Below, in pieces: positions 46,621-56,316 of a stretch of DNA of 64,000 nucleotides. Origin of the DNA: Bradyrhizobium retamae (GTDB taxonomy: Bacteria; Pseudomonadota; Alphaproteobacteria; Rhizobiales; Xanthobacteraceae); NCBI RefSeq assembly GCF_001440415.1, contig NZ_LLYA01000101.1:1-64000 (forward strand), written 5' to 3'. The notes under the pieces were generated by a model. It had not been told where the DNA came from. It saw only the letters and a program-made list of their open reading frames with translations, and did no database searches. Each line of letters starts with the position of its first letter. Positions within the stretch are counted from its first letter, which is position 1. Position numbers and translations under genes: made by a program.

Positions 46621-47152
46621 AGGCGGGCACGCCTTCCTGCAACCGCTTCCAGTAGATCAGCGTGCCCGTCAGCCCGCCATGGGGCTTGAACGCGTAGTCC
46701 GGAATAACCCCGGTTAGCTCGAATCCCATCCGTTCATATAGTCCGGCCGCGCCTTCGTCCTCGGCGGTGTCGAGCACCAACAACCAGCGCCCGCGCGCGA
46801 TGGCCAACCGCTCGGCCTCGCGCAGCAGCGCCGTGGCGACGCCGCGGTGGCGGCAACTGACACGCGTCATCATCTTTGCGATCTCGGCGCGATGCGGCTG
46901 GTTCGGCGGAAGGTCGAGCAACAGCGTGACCGTCCCGATCAGCCTGTCCCCGTCAAAGGCGCCAAGGATGATCCGCTCGCCGCGGCCTGCAGCGCTAAGC
47001 GAGTTGGACCAGAACGCCTCGGCCGCCTTCTGTGACAGCGGATGCATGAAACTGACAGAGCCGCCGTTCGCCACGGTTTCGATCAGCAAATCACCGAGCA
47101 TCGCGCAAATTTCGGGCGAGGGGTTCAAGGCTTTGATCAGGATTTCCGACAT
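46619..47152 (-). CDS. GNAT-family N-acetyltransferase
   Basis: The 177-residue protein has the GNAT fold: beta-strand pair ILGAFDGDRLIGTVTLLLDL, the acetyl-CoA motif with RHRGVATALLREAERLAIAR (Q/RxxGxG/A variant), and LDTAEDEGAAGLYERMGFEL. The substrate is unknown; small-amine or antibiotic acetylation are general options. The ATG at 47152 is chosen over TTG at 47170. It is the last gene of a three-gene unit with 47174-47527 and the XRE regulator. Confidence 0.88.
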   Translation of the reverse strand: MSEILIKALNPSPEICAMLGDLLIETVANGGSVSFMHPLSQKAAEAFWSNSLSAAGRGERIILGAFDGDRLIGTVTLLLDLPPNQPHRAEIAKMMTRVSCRHRGVATALLREAERLAIARGRWLLVLDTAEDEGAAGLYERMGFELTGVIPDYAFKPHGGLTGTLIYWKRLQEGVPA

Positions 47153-47173
47153 CGGGATGAATTTCCGCAAGGT

Positions 47174-47527
47174 TCAGCTTCGAGGATTGACGGCGCGCCG
47201 CGAGCGCGCCCGCTTGATCTCTGCAATCCGTTCGACATCCTCGATCTGCAGGTGGCGGCCACGTTCGAGAATCTCCAGCGTGTATTCTTCGTAAGTGATG
47301 CCCAGCCGCTCGGCTTTCCGGATGCGGAACGCGACAATGCCGGGCGAGGGATTGTGCCAGGCCGCGCGATGCGCCGCCTTCCAGTAGAAGTAATTGCCGA
47401 TGCCAGCATCACCCCATTCCGGCCGGTGCTCCTCCTCGAGCGGCGGCCCGCCATTGTGGCCGACCGAAATCGGGTCGTCGGTACTTTCAGGCTGGCTCGC
47501 GGCGTTTTTGCAGGCGATCTCCAGCAT
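47174..47527 (-). CDS. conserved hypothetical protein
   Basis: The 117-residue soluble protein contains DDPISVGHNGGPPLEEE, a phrase I recall from small Rhizobiales proteins, then WKAAHRAAWHNPSPGIVAFR and a helical C-terminus (LGITYEEYTLEILERGRHLQ). Arg-rich end. It lies 5 nt downstream of the regulator stop and 21 nt upstream of the GNAT start, so it is in the same operon. No function is known to me. Confidence 0.75.
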   Translation of the reverse strand: MLEIACKNAASQPESTDDPISVGHNGGPPLEEEHRPEWGDAGIGNYFYWKAAHRAAWHNPSPGIVAFRIRKAERLGITYEEYTLEILERGRHLQIEDVERIAEIKRARSRRAVNPRS

Positions 47528-47532
47528 CGGCG

Positions 47533-48099
47533 TCAGCTCCGGGCAAGCGCCACGACATAGGTGCAGGGCGCGGTAGTCTCGTTAGCGAACGTCACTTCCG
47601 CCGGCGGGCCGAATCCAAGGCAGTCGCCGGCGCCGAGTTCATGGCGTTCGCTGCCATCGATCAGCACGAGCGCGCCCGACAACACCCAGAGGACCTGGCG
47701 AATGTGGGCGTAGGATGAAGCGGGCAGGGTCACGCGCTGCTTCGCCGGCATCTCGACCTTGATGACTTCGATGGGGTGATCGGGCCGGTTGAACACCTGC
47801 CGGCGCAAATAGCCGGTCTCGGGATCGCGCCACACCGGCTGCTCGGCGGCGCGCGAAAGACGCCCGCCTTGGCCTTCGGCGCGCAGCATCAGGCCGGCAA
47901 GGGTGAGGTCGAAGGCGCTGGCGAGCCGAACCAGCACCACCGCGGTCGGGCTGACCTCTGCGCGCTCGATCTTGCTGATGGTGGCTTTTGATACGCCGGA
48001 GCGTTCGGCGAGATCTGCCAGCGACCAGCCGCGGCTGTCGCGTTCGAGCCGCAGGCGGTGGGCGAGCCGGGCGCTGAGGTCGTCTACTAAAGTATCCAT
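47533..48099 (-). CDS. XRE-family regulator with C-terminal cupin
   Basis: The 188-residue protein has an HTH_3 domain (LRLERDSRGWSLADLAERSG, then VSKATISKIERAEVSPTAVV) and a cupin sensor domain (about residues 105-185, with VLIDGSERHELGAGDCLGFG). This architecture is typical of small-molecule-responsive repressors (e.g. PuuR-like) that control adjacent acetyltransferase or catabolic genes. The start at 48099 has no Shine-Dalgarno, but a -10 element lies 6 bases upstream, implying a leaderless mRNA. Operon with a hypothetical gene and a GNAT gene. Confidence 0.88.
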   Translation of the reverse strand: MDTLVDDLSARLAHRLRLERDSRGWSLADLAERSGVSKATISKIERAEVSPTAVVLVRLASAFDLTLAGLMLRAEGQGGRLSRAAEQPVWRDPETGYLRRQVFNRPDHPIEVIKVEMPAKQRVTLPASSYAHIRQVLWVLSGALVLIDGSERHELGAGDCLGFGPPAEVTFANETTAPCTYVVALARS

Positions 48100-48105
48100 T
48101 TGTCC

Positions 48106-48133
48106 ATTATAGGAGAAATCTTCCTGATCTCAA
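48106..48133 (-). promoter_or_regulatory. sigma-70 promoter giving a probable leaderless transcript
   Basis: On the minus strand TTGAGA (48128-48133) and a perfect TATAAT (48106-48111) are 16 bp apart. The ATG of the regulator starts 7 bases after the -10, at the expected transcription start. Confidence 0.6.
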
Positions 48134-48325
48134 GTCCCGGATGCGACCTCGGGCGGGAGGCGTGAGCAGCCTTGCCGTGGCGCCTGCGGCAATTATCTCC
48201 ACGGCGGCGGTTGGGGGTGACAATGCCCTGTCCGATCGTGTAACACCGCGCAACTTCAGGAAAACCCGCAAGCTCTTGGTGCAGCCGAAGCCCGGTGCTC
48301 TTCGCTTGTGACGGAAGGTTTTGAG

Positions 48326-48703
48326 ATGCATACCGTCATTATCGTTGTTCACCTCATGATCGTCGCCGTGCTGATCGGCGCCGTGCTGCTGCAGAAATCC
48401 GAAGGCGGCGGGCTCGGCATGGGCGGCGGCGCTGGCTTCATGTCGAGCCGCGGCACCGCCAACCTGCTGACGCGCACCACGGCAGTCCTGGCGGGCCTTT
48501 TCTTCGTGACCAGCATGACGCTGGCCTGGCTCGCGGGCGTTGATCGCAAGCCCGCGTCGATCCTCGGCACACCGGCGACGCAGTCCCAGCCGGGTGGCGC
48601 GACGCCGGTCGCTCCGCCGACCTCCGGCGGCGTGCTCGATACGCTTAAGAAGGTGGATGAGCAGCAGGGCCAGTCGGGTCCACAGGCGCCGCGTTCGCAA
48701 TAA
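48326..48703 (+). CDS. secG: preprotein translocase subunit SecG
   Basis: Small membrane subunit stimulating SecYEG translocation. The 125-residue product has two helices (HTVIIVVHLMIVAVLIGAVL and TTAVLAGLFFVTSMTLAWLA) around the conserved LLQKSEGGGLGMGGG loop, and a longer Pro/Gln-rich C-terminal tail than in E. coli. The ATG at 48326 has GGAAGG at 48313-48318; an upstream GTG at 48308 is less likely. Next to pyrG, as usual in alphaproteobacteria. Confidence 0.93.
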   Translation: MHTVIIVVHLMIVAVLIGAVLLQKSEGGGLGMGGGAGFMSSRGTANLLTRTTAVLAGLFFVTSMTLAWLAGVDRKPASILGTPATQSQPGGATPVAPPTSGGVLDTLKKVDEQQGQSGPQAPRSQ

Positions 48704-48864
48704 AGCAGGTTGGCTATGCAGGGCGGCCCTCTACCGTCCTGCATCAGAACTTCCCATTAATGCTCTGAAATCGCTTTGAAATTCACGTCACCCACAGCTC
48801 GGCAAAATGTTTGCCCGCGCATGCGATTCGTTTTGGAGAATCGGGGCGGTGGCCTTAAAGGTAG

Positions 48865-50502
<1,638 letters not shown>

Positions 50503-50505
50503 CGT

Positions 50506-51019
50506 TTACGTCGGCTGATCCATCTGCAGCCGGCGCGGCTCTGCCTGTGGCAGCGCGACGTTCCCGGCGAAAAACTTGCTCTGCGGCCGCCGCGTCAGCC
50601 GGTAAACCGCTGCCGGCGGCACGTTCAGGATCGCGCGATCGATGAGCTTCGCCTTCAATCCCAGCCGGTCAAGCACCCGCGGCGACACCGGGCAGGTCAT
50701 GCCATAGGTGAACTGGTAGAATGCGCCACCCGGGCGGATGTAGCTGAAGGCGCCGTTGAGGATCGAGACCACCTTGCGCATCGACATGTTCAGCAGTGGA
50801 AGGCCGCTGATGACCGCGCCGACCGGCGCGAACGCCACGCTTTAATAGCTGATAGGTGAAGGCGCCGGTCCCGGGACCGAGCTCGATGATTGGGCCACTT
50901 CCTGCCGTTGTTTCGCTCGTGATCAGCTCGGCAAGGGCGGGGCTCGATGGTGCGATCGCGCCGACGCGGCCAGGGGCCGACATCCAGGCCAGAAAGTACG
51001 AAAAGAAGTCGTGTGACAT
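50506..51019 (-). pseudogene. phospholipid N-methyltransferase-like gene with an internal deletion
   Basis: The ATG at 51019 begins a normal-looking methyltransferase: SAPGRVGAIAPSSPALAELI, then the SAM motif IIELGPGTGAFTYQLLKRG. At about 50838-50843 this is joined directly, and out of frame, to FAPVGAVISGLPLLNMSMRK and YIRPGGAFYQFTYG, the family C-terminus. From memory of the PmtA-like family, some 40-50 codons, including the second SAM-contact motif, are missing. The gene is therefore almost certainly inactive. Confidence 0.8.
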
Positions 51020-51123
51020 AGGCACTCCAACGAATTGACCGCGCCTCGATTCGATGACGAGGCGCGGTCAATCTGGCGTGCCTGCATTGCGAGAGCATTG
51101 CGGAGGGCGACGCGTGGACGCCG

Positions 51124-52502
51124 CTATTTCGCTGACGGAGCAGGCGGAAGCGTCAGTCGGAAACATGCGCCGCCATTCGGGCCATCGAACACCGAGATGT
51201 GGCCGCCATGCATACGCGCGATCTCGCGCACCATGTTCAGTTCGAGGTTGGCGCCGCGCTCGAGCGGCGTCACGCGATAGAATGGCTAGAAGATCAACGC
51301 GCGCTGTTCCGCCGGGATGCCGGGGCCCTCGTCGGTGACTTCGATGGTCGCTGGTCGGCTCACGTGAATGCTGATGCTGCCGCGGCAACCGCCGTGCTGA
51401 ATCGCGTTCTGCACCAGATTAGTCACCGCCCGCTCGATGGCGCCGTGGTCGCCAAGCGTCTCGATGCGATCGGCCGCGACTTGAAGCGACAATTCATAGC
51501 CGGCGGCGATAGCGAGCGGTGCCAGGTTCGCTGCGACGCCCTGCGCGACTGCCACCACATCGACCGGAGTAAACGGGCTTCTACATTGGTCGAGCCGCTG
51601 GATGTCGAGCAATTGCTCAGTAGTGTCGAAAGCCGCGCCGTGTCCTCGAGCAAGCGGTTCTTCTCCGCACCTGCCGGTAAGGATTCGAGGCGCGTGTTCA
51701 GGATCGCGATCGGCGTGCGCAGCTCATGCGCGGCATCGGCCACGAAGCGCTGCTGCCGCGAATAGCCGTCATCCAGCCGCGCCAGCGCTTCGTTGACGGC
51801 CCTCACCAGCGGAGCAATCTCGTCGGCGACGTGTTTCACCGAAAGCCGCGCACCACGCTGATGGATGTCGATCCGGCGTGCCTGATCGGCAACCGTGCCA
51901 AGGCCGGCAAGCGCCCGCCGCACCACCATTGGCGTCGCGACGAATGTCGCGGCCGCCATTAAGAGCAATCCGGGAAGGACGATGCCGAGAAAGCTGAGCG
52001 AGCTCATCAGCATCGCCTTGCGTCCGGACGGTTTGCCCTGCGTTGCCGTTAGGATTTGTACCGTGCCCGCCGCGGTATCGACGCGCTTCAACCGCGCCGC
52101 CGGCTTGCTCAGATCGTCAGCTAGGAGCTGCCAGCCGAGCCGCGCCTGGCTGATATGGCTGAGCGCATCGACCATACCGACAAAATCCGGCGGCACTGCG
52201 CCTTCCGACAGCGAGTGCCCCTGGCTGTCCCGAACTACGAACCAGAGATCGGGAATCTCCTCGCGCAGTTGCGCAAGCTCCGGGCGCGGATGCAGCAGCA
52301 GGCCCCCCGACGTATCTTGCGCGACCGCCTGTTGGACGATCTCGATGACACGGTCTTCGTCCCGTGCGTCCAACAGTAAGCCTGCGCCCCACAGCGTCCC
52401 GATGACCAGGATTGCGAGGATCGCGAGCAGCCCCGCCTGCAGCGATATCAATCGCCAGACAAGCCGCGTCTGCAGGCAGTGCGAGCGAGCTGTCTCGGTC
52501 AC
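51124..52502 (-). pseudogene. sensor histidine kinase, frameshift plus nonsense codon
   Basis: The N-terminal part is intact from the ATG at 52502: two membrane helices, a HAMP-like linker and the HisKA motif FVADAAHELRTP with His259. At about 51619-51623 a one-base loss shifts the frame; the next frame gives EQLLDIQRLDQCRSPFTPVD and the N-box NLVQNAIQHG. After ALIF comes TAG (51286-51288) where GAG (Glu of the F-box EPFYR) is expected, and translation past it reads PFYRVTPLERG and FRLTLPPAPSAK to 51124. The G2 box is also damaged (ANLEL). It overlaps the regulator gene by 4 nt. Confidence 0.85.
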
Positions 52503-53173
52503 GGCAGCGGCTTCAGCAAATAGCCGACGCCGCGGATTCCGTGAATTTCAACCCCGGCGTTGCTATCGGCAAGCTTGCGGCGGAGCCGTGACACATGGGT
52601 ATCCAGCGCGTTCGACTGGACGGCGTCATCGAAATTGTAGACGGCCTCCTCGAGCGCCGAGCGCAGCACGGTGCGTCCCATGCGTCGGAGCAGCGCTTCC
52701 AGCACCAGCAGTTCGCGCCGCGGCAGGTCAAGCGGATGTTCCTCCACGCTGGCTTCTCGATGGCTGAAATCGAAGGCGAGGCGTCCGGCGCGCATGACGT
52801 CCAGCTGCATGCCGGCCGGTCGACGCAGCACGGCGCGCAGCCGCGCGAGAAGTTCCTCGACCGCAAATGGCTTGGCTAGATAGTCGTCGGCGCCGCTGTC
52901 CAGGCCGGCGATGCGGTCCGCGAGCTCGCCGCGTGCAGTCAGCACAATGATGGGCACGCCATCAGCCCGGGCGCGGAGTTTCGGAATTAGCGCCAGCCCG
53001 TCTCCGTCGGGCAATTGGCGGTCGAGCAGCACCGCGCCATGTACATCGGCCGAAATGGCCGCTTCGGCGTCGGCTAGCGTCGGCGCATGGTCGACCACCA
53101 TGTCATAACGTTTCAATGCCGACGACAGCGCCGCCGCCATTTCCGCTTCGTCTTCGACCAGCAAAACCCTCAT
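52499..53173 (-). CDS. OmpR-family response regulator
   Basis: The 224-residue protein has a complete receiver domain (acidic pair Asp8/Glu9, phospho-acceptor Asp51 in LLDRQLPDGDG, switch residue in LTARGE, Lys101 in LAKPF) and a winged-helix output domain (about residues 125-220, SNALDTHVSRLRRKLADSNA). It looks functional. The downstream cognate kinase, overlapping by 4 nt, is a pseudogene, so this regulator may act phosphorylation-independently, with another kinase, or be decaying. The QseB/FeuP-like subgroup is the nearest match by eye. Confidence 0.9.
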   Translation of the reverse strand: MRVLLVEDEAEMAAALSSALKRYDMVVDHAPTLADAEAAISADVHGAVLLDRQLPDGDGLALIPKLRARADGVPIIVLTARGELADRIAGLDSGADDYLAKPFAVEELLARLRAVLRRPAGMQLDVMRAGRLAFDFSHREASVEEHPLDLPRRELLVLEALLRRMGRTVLRSALEEAVYNFDDAVQSNALDTHVSRLRRKLADSNAGVEIHGIRGVGYLLKPLP

Positions 53174-53373
53174 CCTGCACCCGCGTTTCCCGGACCAGCC
53201 CTACTAGCGCCAGCAACATTGCGGCAGCATTGCGGGATCGGCAGGGGCCGGGGGAATCCTGATTGGCTCCCAGCCATGCACATGGCGCCGTATGATGCGC
53301 CAAATCGGGCCCAAGACAGCGTCCGGGCCAGCCGCTATAACGCGCCTCCGTCATAATCCGGGGAGGACCACCG

Positions 53374-53700
53374 ATGATCATGGAAATGCGCGTCTATCGC
53401 TGTCTGCCGGGCCGTCTGCCGGCGCTGATGAAGCGTTTTGATACGTTGACGCTGAAGCTGTGGGACAAGCACGGCATCAAGCAGGCCGGCTTCTACACCA
53501 CGCTGATCGGCACCTCCAATCAGGAACTGACCTATTTCATCGCCTGGGAGTCGCTCGCCGAACGCGAGAAGAAATGGACCGCATTCCAGAGCGATCCTGA
53601 CTGGATCGCCGGCCGCGCTAGAAGCGAGGAGGACGGACAGATCATCGACAACATCGTCAGCCAGTTGCTGGTGCCGACGGCGTTCTCCGCGGTAAAATAG
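53374..53700 (+). CDS. NIPSNAP-family protein
   Basis: The 108-residue protein is a single ferredoxin-like dimeric alpha-beta barrel: MIMEMRVYRCLPGRLPALMK, then GFYTTLIGTSNQELTYFIAW and EREKKWTAFQSDPDWIAGRA. This is characteristic of the NIPSNAP family, whose members are often small enzymes or carriers of unknown substrate. A GGGGAGG ribosome-binding site is at 53360-53366. Single gene; the region after it folds into alternative hairpins. Confidence 0.85.
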   Translation: MIMEMRVYRCLPGRLPALMKRFDTLTLKLWDKHGIKQAGFYTTLIGTSNQELTYFIAWESLAEREKKWTAFQSDPDWIAGRARSEEDGQIIDNIVSQLLVPTAFSAVK

Positions 53701-53717
53701 CTGGCGGCGCAACCCTG

Positions 53718-53773
53718 ATGCTCAGGGGTTAAACGGGGTCGATCCCTGAGCATTTTCTGTCAAGAAAATGCTC
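53718..53773 (+). promoter_or_regulatory. mutually exclusive hairpins upstream of kdsA (terminator/attenuator-like)
   Basis: Hairpin 1: ATGCTCAGGG (53718-53727) pairs perfectly with CCCTGAGCAT (53744-53753), followed by TTTTCTGT. Hairpin 2: GAGCATTTTCT (53748-53758) pairs perfectly with AGAAAATGCTC (53763-53773), loop GTCA, followed soon by TTTTT. They share 53748-53753, so only one can form. Confidence 0.55.
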
Positions 53774-53830
53774 AGCATTTTTGAATTGCGCGTATTCTTG
53801 TCGCAAAACCGGTACCCTTTTTGCGGAATG
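53774..53830 (+). repeat. dispersed intergenic repeat, diverged copy C
   Basis: The stretch GCGCGTATTCTTGTCGC followed by AAAACCGGTACCC aligns with the core of copies A and B (GACGCGTTTTCTTGACGCG, AACCGGTGTCC) with several substitutions. It lies in the leader before kdsA. Confidence 0.55.
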
Positions 53831-53882
53831 CGCGCGTGTCGCGGACCGGCATGGTCCGCGCCGGTCGTAAAGGAAAATCCCT

Positions 53883-54734
53883 TTGAACGCGAAACCCGAA
53901 GCAGCTCCGGTCGTCTCGGTCGGTCCGGTCAGATTCGGCAATGATCTGCCGATTTCGATCATTGCCGGACCATGCCAGCTCGAAAGCCGTGCGCACGCCC
54001 TCGAAGTGGCGACTGCGCTGAAAGAGATCGCAGGCCGGCTCGGCATAGGCCTCGTCTACAAAACGTCCTTCGACAAGGCCAATCGAACGTCGGGCTCGGC
54101 CGCGCGCGGAATTGGCTTGGCGCAGGCCTTGCCGATCTTCGCCGAGATACGCTCCTCGCTCGGCTTGCCCGTGCTGACCGACGTGCACGAGACCGCCCAA
54201 TGCGCCGAGGCAGCACAGGCAGTCGATGTGCTGCAGATCCCGGCCTTCCTGTGTCGGCAGACCGATCTGCTGCTTGCAGCGGCGGCGACCGGCAAGGTCG
54301 TCAACGTCAAAAAAGGCCAGTTCCTCGCGCCGTGGGAGATGACCAACGTCGTTACCAAGATCACCGGCGGCGGCAATCCGAACGTGCTGGTCACCGAGCG
54401 CGGCGCGTCGTTCGGCTACAACACGCTGGTCTCCGACATGCGTGCGCTGCCGATCATGGCGCAGACGACGGGTGCGCCCGTCATTTTCGACGCCACCCAT
54501 TCGGTGCAGCAACCGGGCGGGAAGGGCACCTCGTCCGGCGGCCAGCGCGAATTCGTTCCGGTGCTGGCGCGCGCCGCGGTCGCCGTCGGCGTCGCCGGTG
54601 TGTTCATCGAGACCCATCCTGATCCGGACCGCGCGCCGTCGGATGGACCCAATATGGTTCCGCTACGCGAGTTCGAAGCCTTGGTGAAGACGCTGATGGG
54701 TTTTGACGCGCTGGCCAAGAACGCCCTGTCGTGA
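53883..54734 (+). CDS. kdsA: 3-deoxy-8-phosphooctulonate (Kdo-8-P) synthase
   Basis: Condenses PEP with arabinose 5-phosphate to Kdo 8-phosphate for the LPS core. The 283-residue TIM barrel has [53 protein letters not shown], and [20 protein letters not shown] with the C-terminal [16 protein letters not shown]. The start is a TTG at 53883 with AAAGGAAAA just upstream; no ATG is better placed. The stop overlaps the GTG of an MFS gene by 4 nt. Confidence 0.95.
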   Translation: MNAKPEAAPVVSVGPVRFGNDLPISIIAGPCQLESRAHALEVATALKEIAGRLGIGLVYKTSFDKANRTSGSAARGIGLAQALPIFAEIRSSLGLPVLTDVHETAQCAEAAQAVDVLQIPAFLCRQTDLLLAAAATGKVVNVKKGQFLAPWEMTNVVTKITGGGNPNVLVTERGASFGYNTLVSDMRALPIMAQTTGAPVIFDATHSVQQPGGKGTSSGGQREFVPVLARAAVAVGVAGVFIETHPDPDRAPSDGPNMVPLREFEALVKTLMGFDALAKNALS

Positions 54735-55924
54735 CCGCCGCCAGCGGCATGCCGCCGGCGCTCAACATCATTGCGCTCGCAACCTTTTCGGCAGCCCTGT
54801 CTGCTCGCGCGCTCGATCCGGTGTTGCCGCATGTGGCCGAGGATTTTTCGGTCAGCATCGCCACAGCCGCGAGTTTTGCCGCCGCCTTCGCCTTCACGTT
54901 TGCCATCATCCAGCCGGCGCTTGGCGCCTTTGCCGACATTTTCGGCAAGGCGAGGCTGATGATCGTCTGCCTGGCATTGCTCGGCATCGCCAACATTCTC
55001 GGCGCGATGGCGACCTCGTTCCCGCTATTGTTTGCGAGCCGAATTCTGGCCGGCATCGGTTCGGGCGGCGTGTTTCCGATCGCGCTGGGGCTGACCAGCG
55101 ATCTCGTTGGTGCCGAGAAGCGTCAGGTCGCGATCGGGCGTACGCTGGCTGGCGCCATGACCGGCAATCTTCTGGGCGCTACGGTGTCCGGCCTGATCGG
55201 CGATTTCCTCGGCTGGCGCGGCGTGCTGGCCGTGCTCGGTGGCATCGTCGTGCTGGCCTCGATCGTGGTTGCGATCCGATTCCGCGGCGCGGCACTGACA
55301 CATCCGCCCCGGACCAGCCTGTCCGCCCTCAAACAGGGCTATCGCACGATTTTCACCAACCCGAACGCGCGCATCTGCTACGCGGCCGTCTTTATCGAAG
55401 GCTGCTGCGTGCTCGGTCTGTTTCCGTTCATTGCCGCCTTTCTGTTCGAGCTCGGGCAAACCTCGCTGTCGATCGCGGGTGTCGTCATCGCGGGCTTTGC
55501 GGTCGGCGGCCTCTTCTACACCATGACAGTGTCGCGGCTTCTGCCGAAGATCGGTGTCAACGGGATGATGATCGGAGGCGGCGCGCTGGTCGGTGTCCAA
55601 CTCATCGCGGTCGCGATGGGTCCGGAATGGAAGCTGCATTTGCTCAGCCTGATCTTCATGGGCTGGGGCTTCTACATGATCCACGGCAGTCTGCAGGTAT
55701 TTGCCAGCGAATTGTCGGCGGAAGCGCGCGCGACTGCGCTGTCGTTGCACGCGTTCTTTTTCTTCATGGGGCAGACCGTTGGCCCGATCGCCTATGGCTT
55801 CGGCATCCAGCATGCCGGCAAGGTCCCGACCTTGCTCACCGCGGCGGCCGTGATGATCGCGCTAGGCTTTGTCTGTGCCAAACTGCTGCGCCAGACGCGG
55901 CCGGCGGATGCGGCGGTGACGTAG
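54731..55924 (+). CDS. MFS transporter (DHA1-like)
   Basis: The 397-residue protein has 12 predicted helices, the loop motif [20 protein letters not shown] and the antiporter-like [20 protein letters not shown] (motif C region), typical of drug:H+ or metabolite exporters in the DHA1 group. The GTG overlaps the kdsA stop (GTGA), so it is translated with kdsA. The substrate is unknown; the tie to kdsA may be expression only. Confidence 0.85.
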   Translation: MTAASGMPPALNIIALATFSAALSARALDPVLPHVAEDFSVSIATAASFAAAFAFTFAIIQPALGAFADIFGKARLMIVCLALLGIANILGAMATSFPLLFASRILAGIGSGGVFPIALGLTSDLVGAEKRQVAIGRTLAGAMTGNLLGATVSGLIGDFLGWRGVLAVLGGIVVLASIVVAIRFRGAALTHPPRTSLSALKQGYRTIFTNPNARICYAAVFIEGCCVLGLFPFIAAFLFELGQTSLSIAGVVIAGFAVGGLFYTMTVSRLLPKIGVNGMMIGGGALVGVQLIAVAMGPEWKLHLLSLIFMGWGFYMIHGSLQVFASELSAEARATALSLHAFFFFMGQTVGPIAYGFGIQHAGKVPTLLTAAAVMIALGFVCAKLLRQTRPADAAVT

Positions 55925-56316
55925 CCGATCGCGGGGCGCGCGCGACAGGCGCGGAGCCGGGTCAGTGCCCGCACGTCGCGAGCGTGTTCAGCGCTTGCCA
56001 AGTTCTCGTATTGTGCCAAGATAGCGATGGTCGTCGATGCCACCGGAATCGTGCACGCGATGCTACCGCGCATTCAGGCGCTGCTGCTGCCGGTCAGGAC
56101 GCTGGTGCTGAGCGGGCATTGAGCGGTACGGCCGAGCTTCTTCGGTATCGTGCATTAGAGATGCCGAGCAGAGAGCTGATTTCCCTATCAAGAGCAAACG
56201 GACGCGAAAACTCCGCAACGAGAGCGGCTGTTTGCTTTGGAGTCTATGATAAGAAGCAGCGGTAGACGGCCGAAGCAACTGCAGTGTCGAGCTTGTCTTG
56301 TATTGGGTACCGACGA
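55925..56316. other. intergenic region, no gene recognised
   Basis: About 390 bp after the MFS gene. There is no frame with coding character and no clear repeat. It probably contains the promoter of the cyclase gene. Confidence 0.5.
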
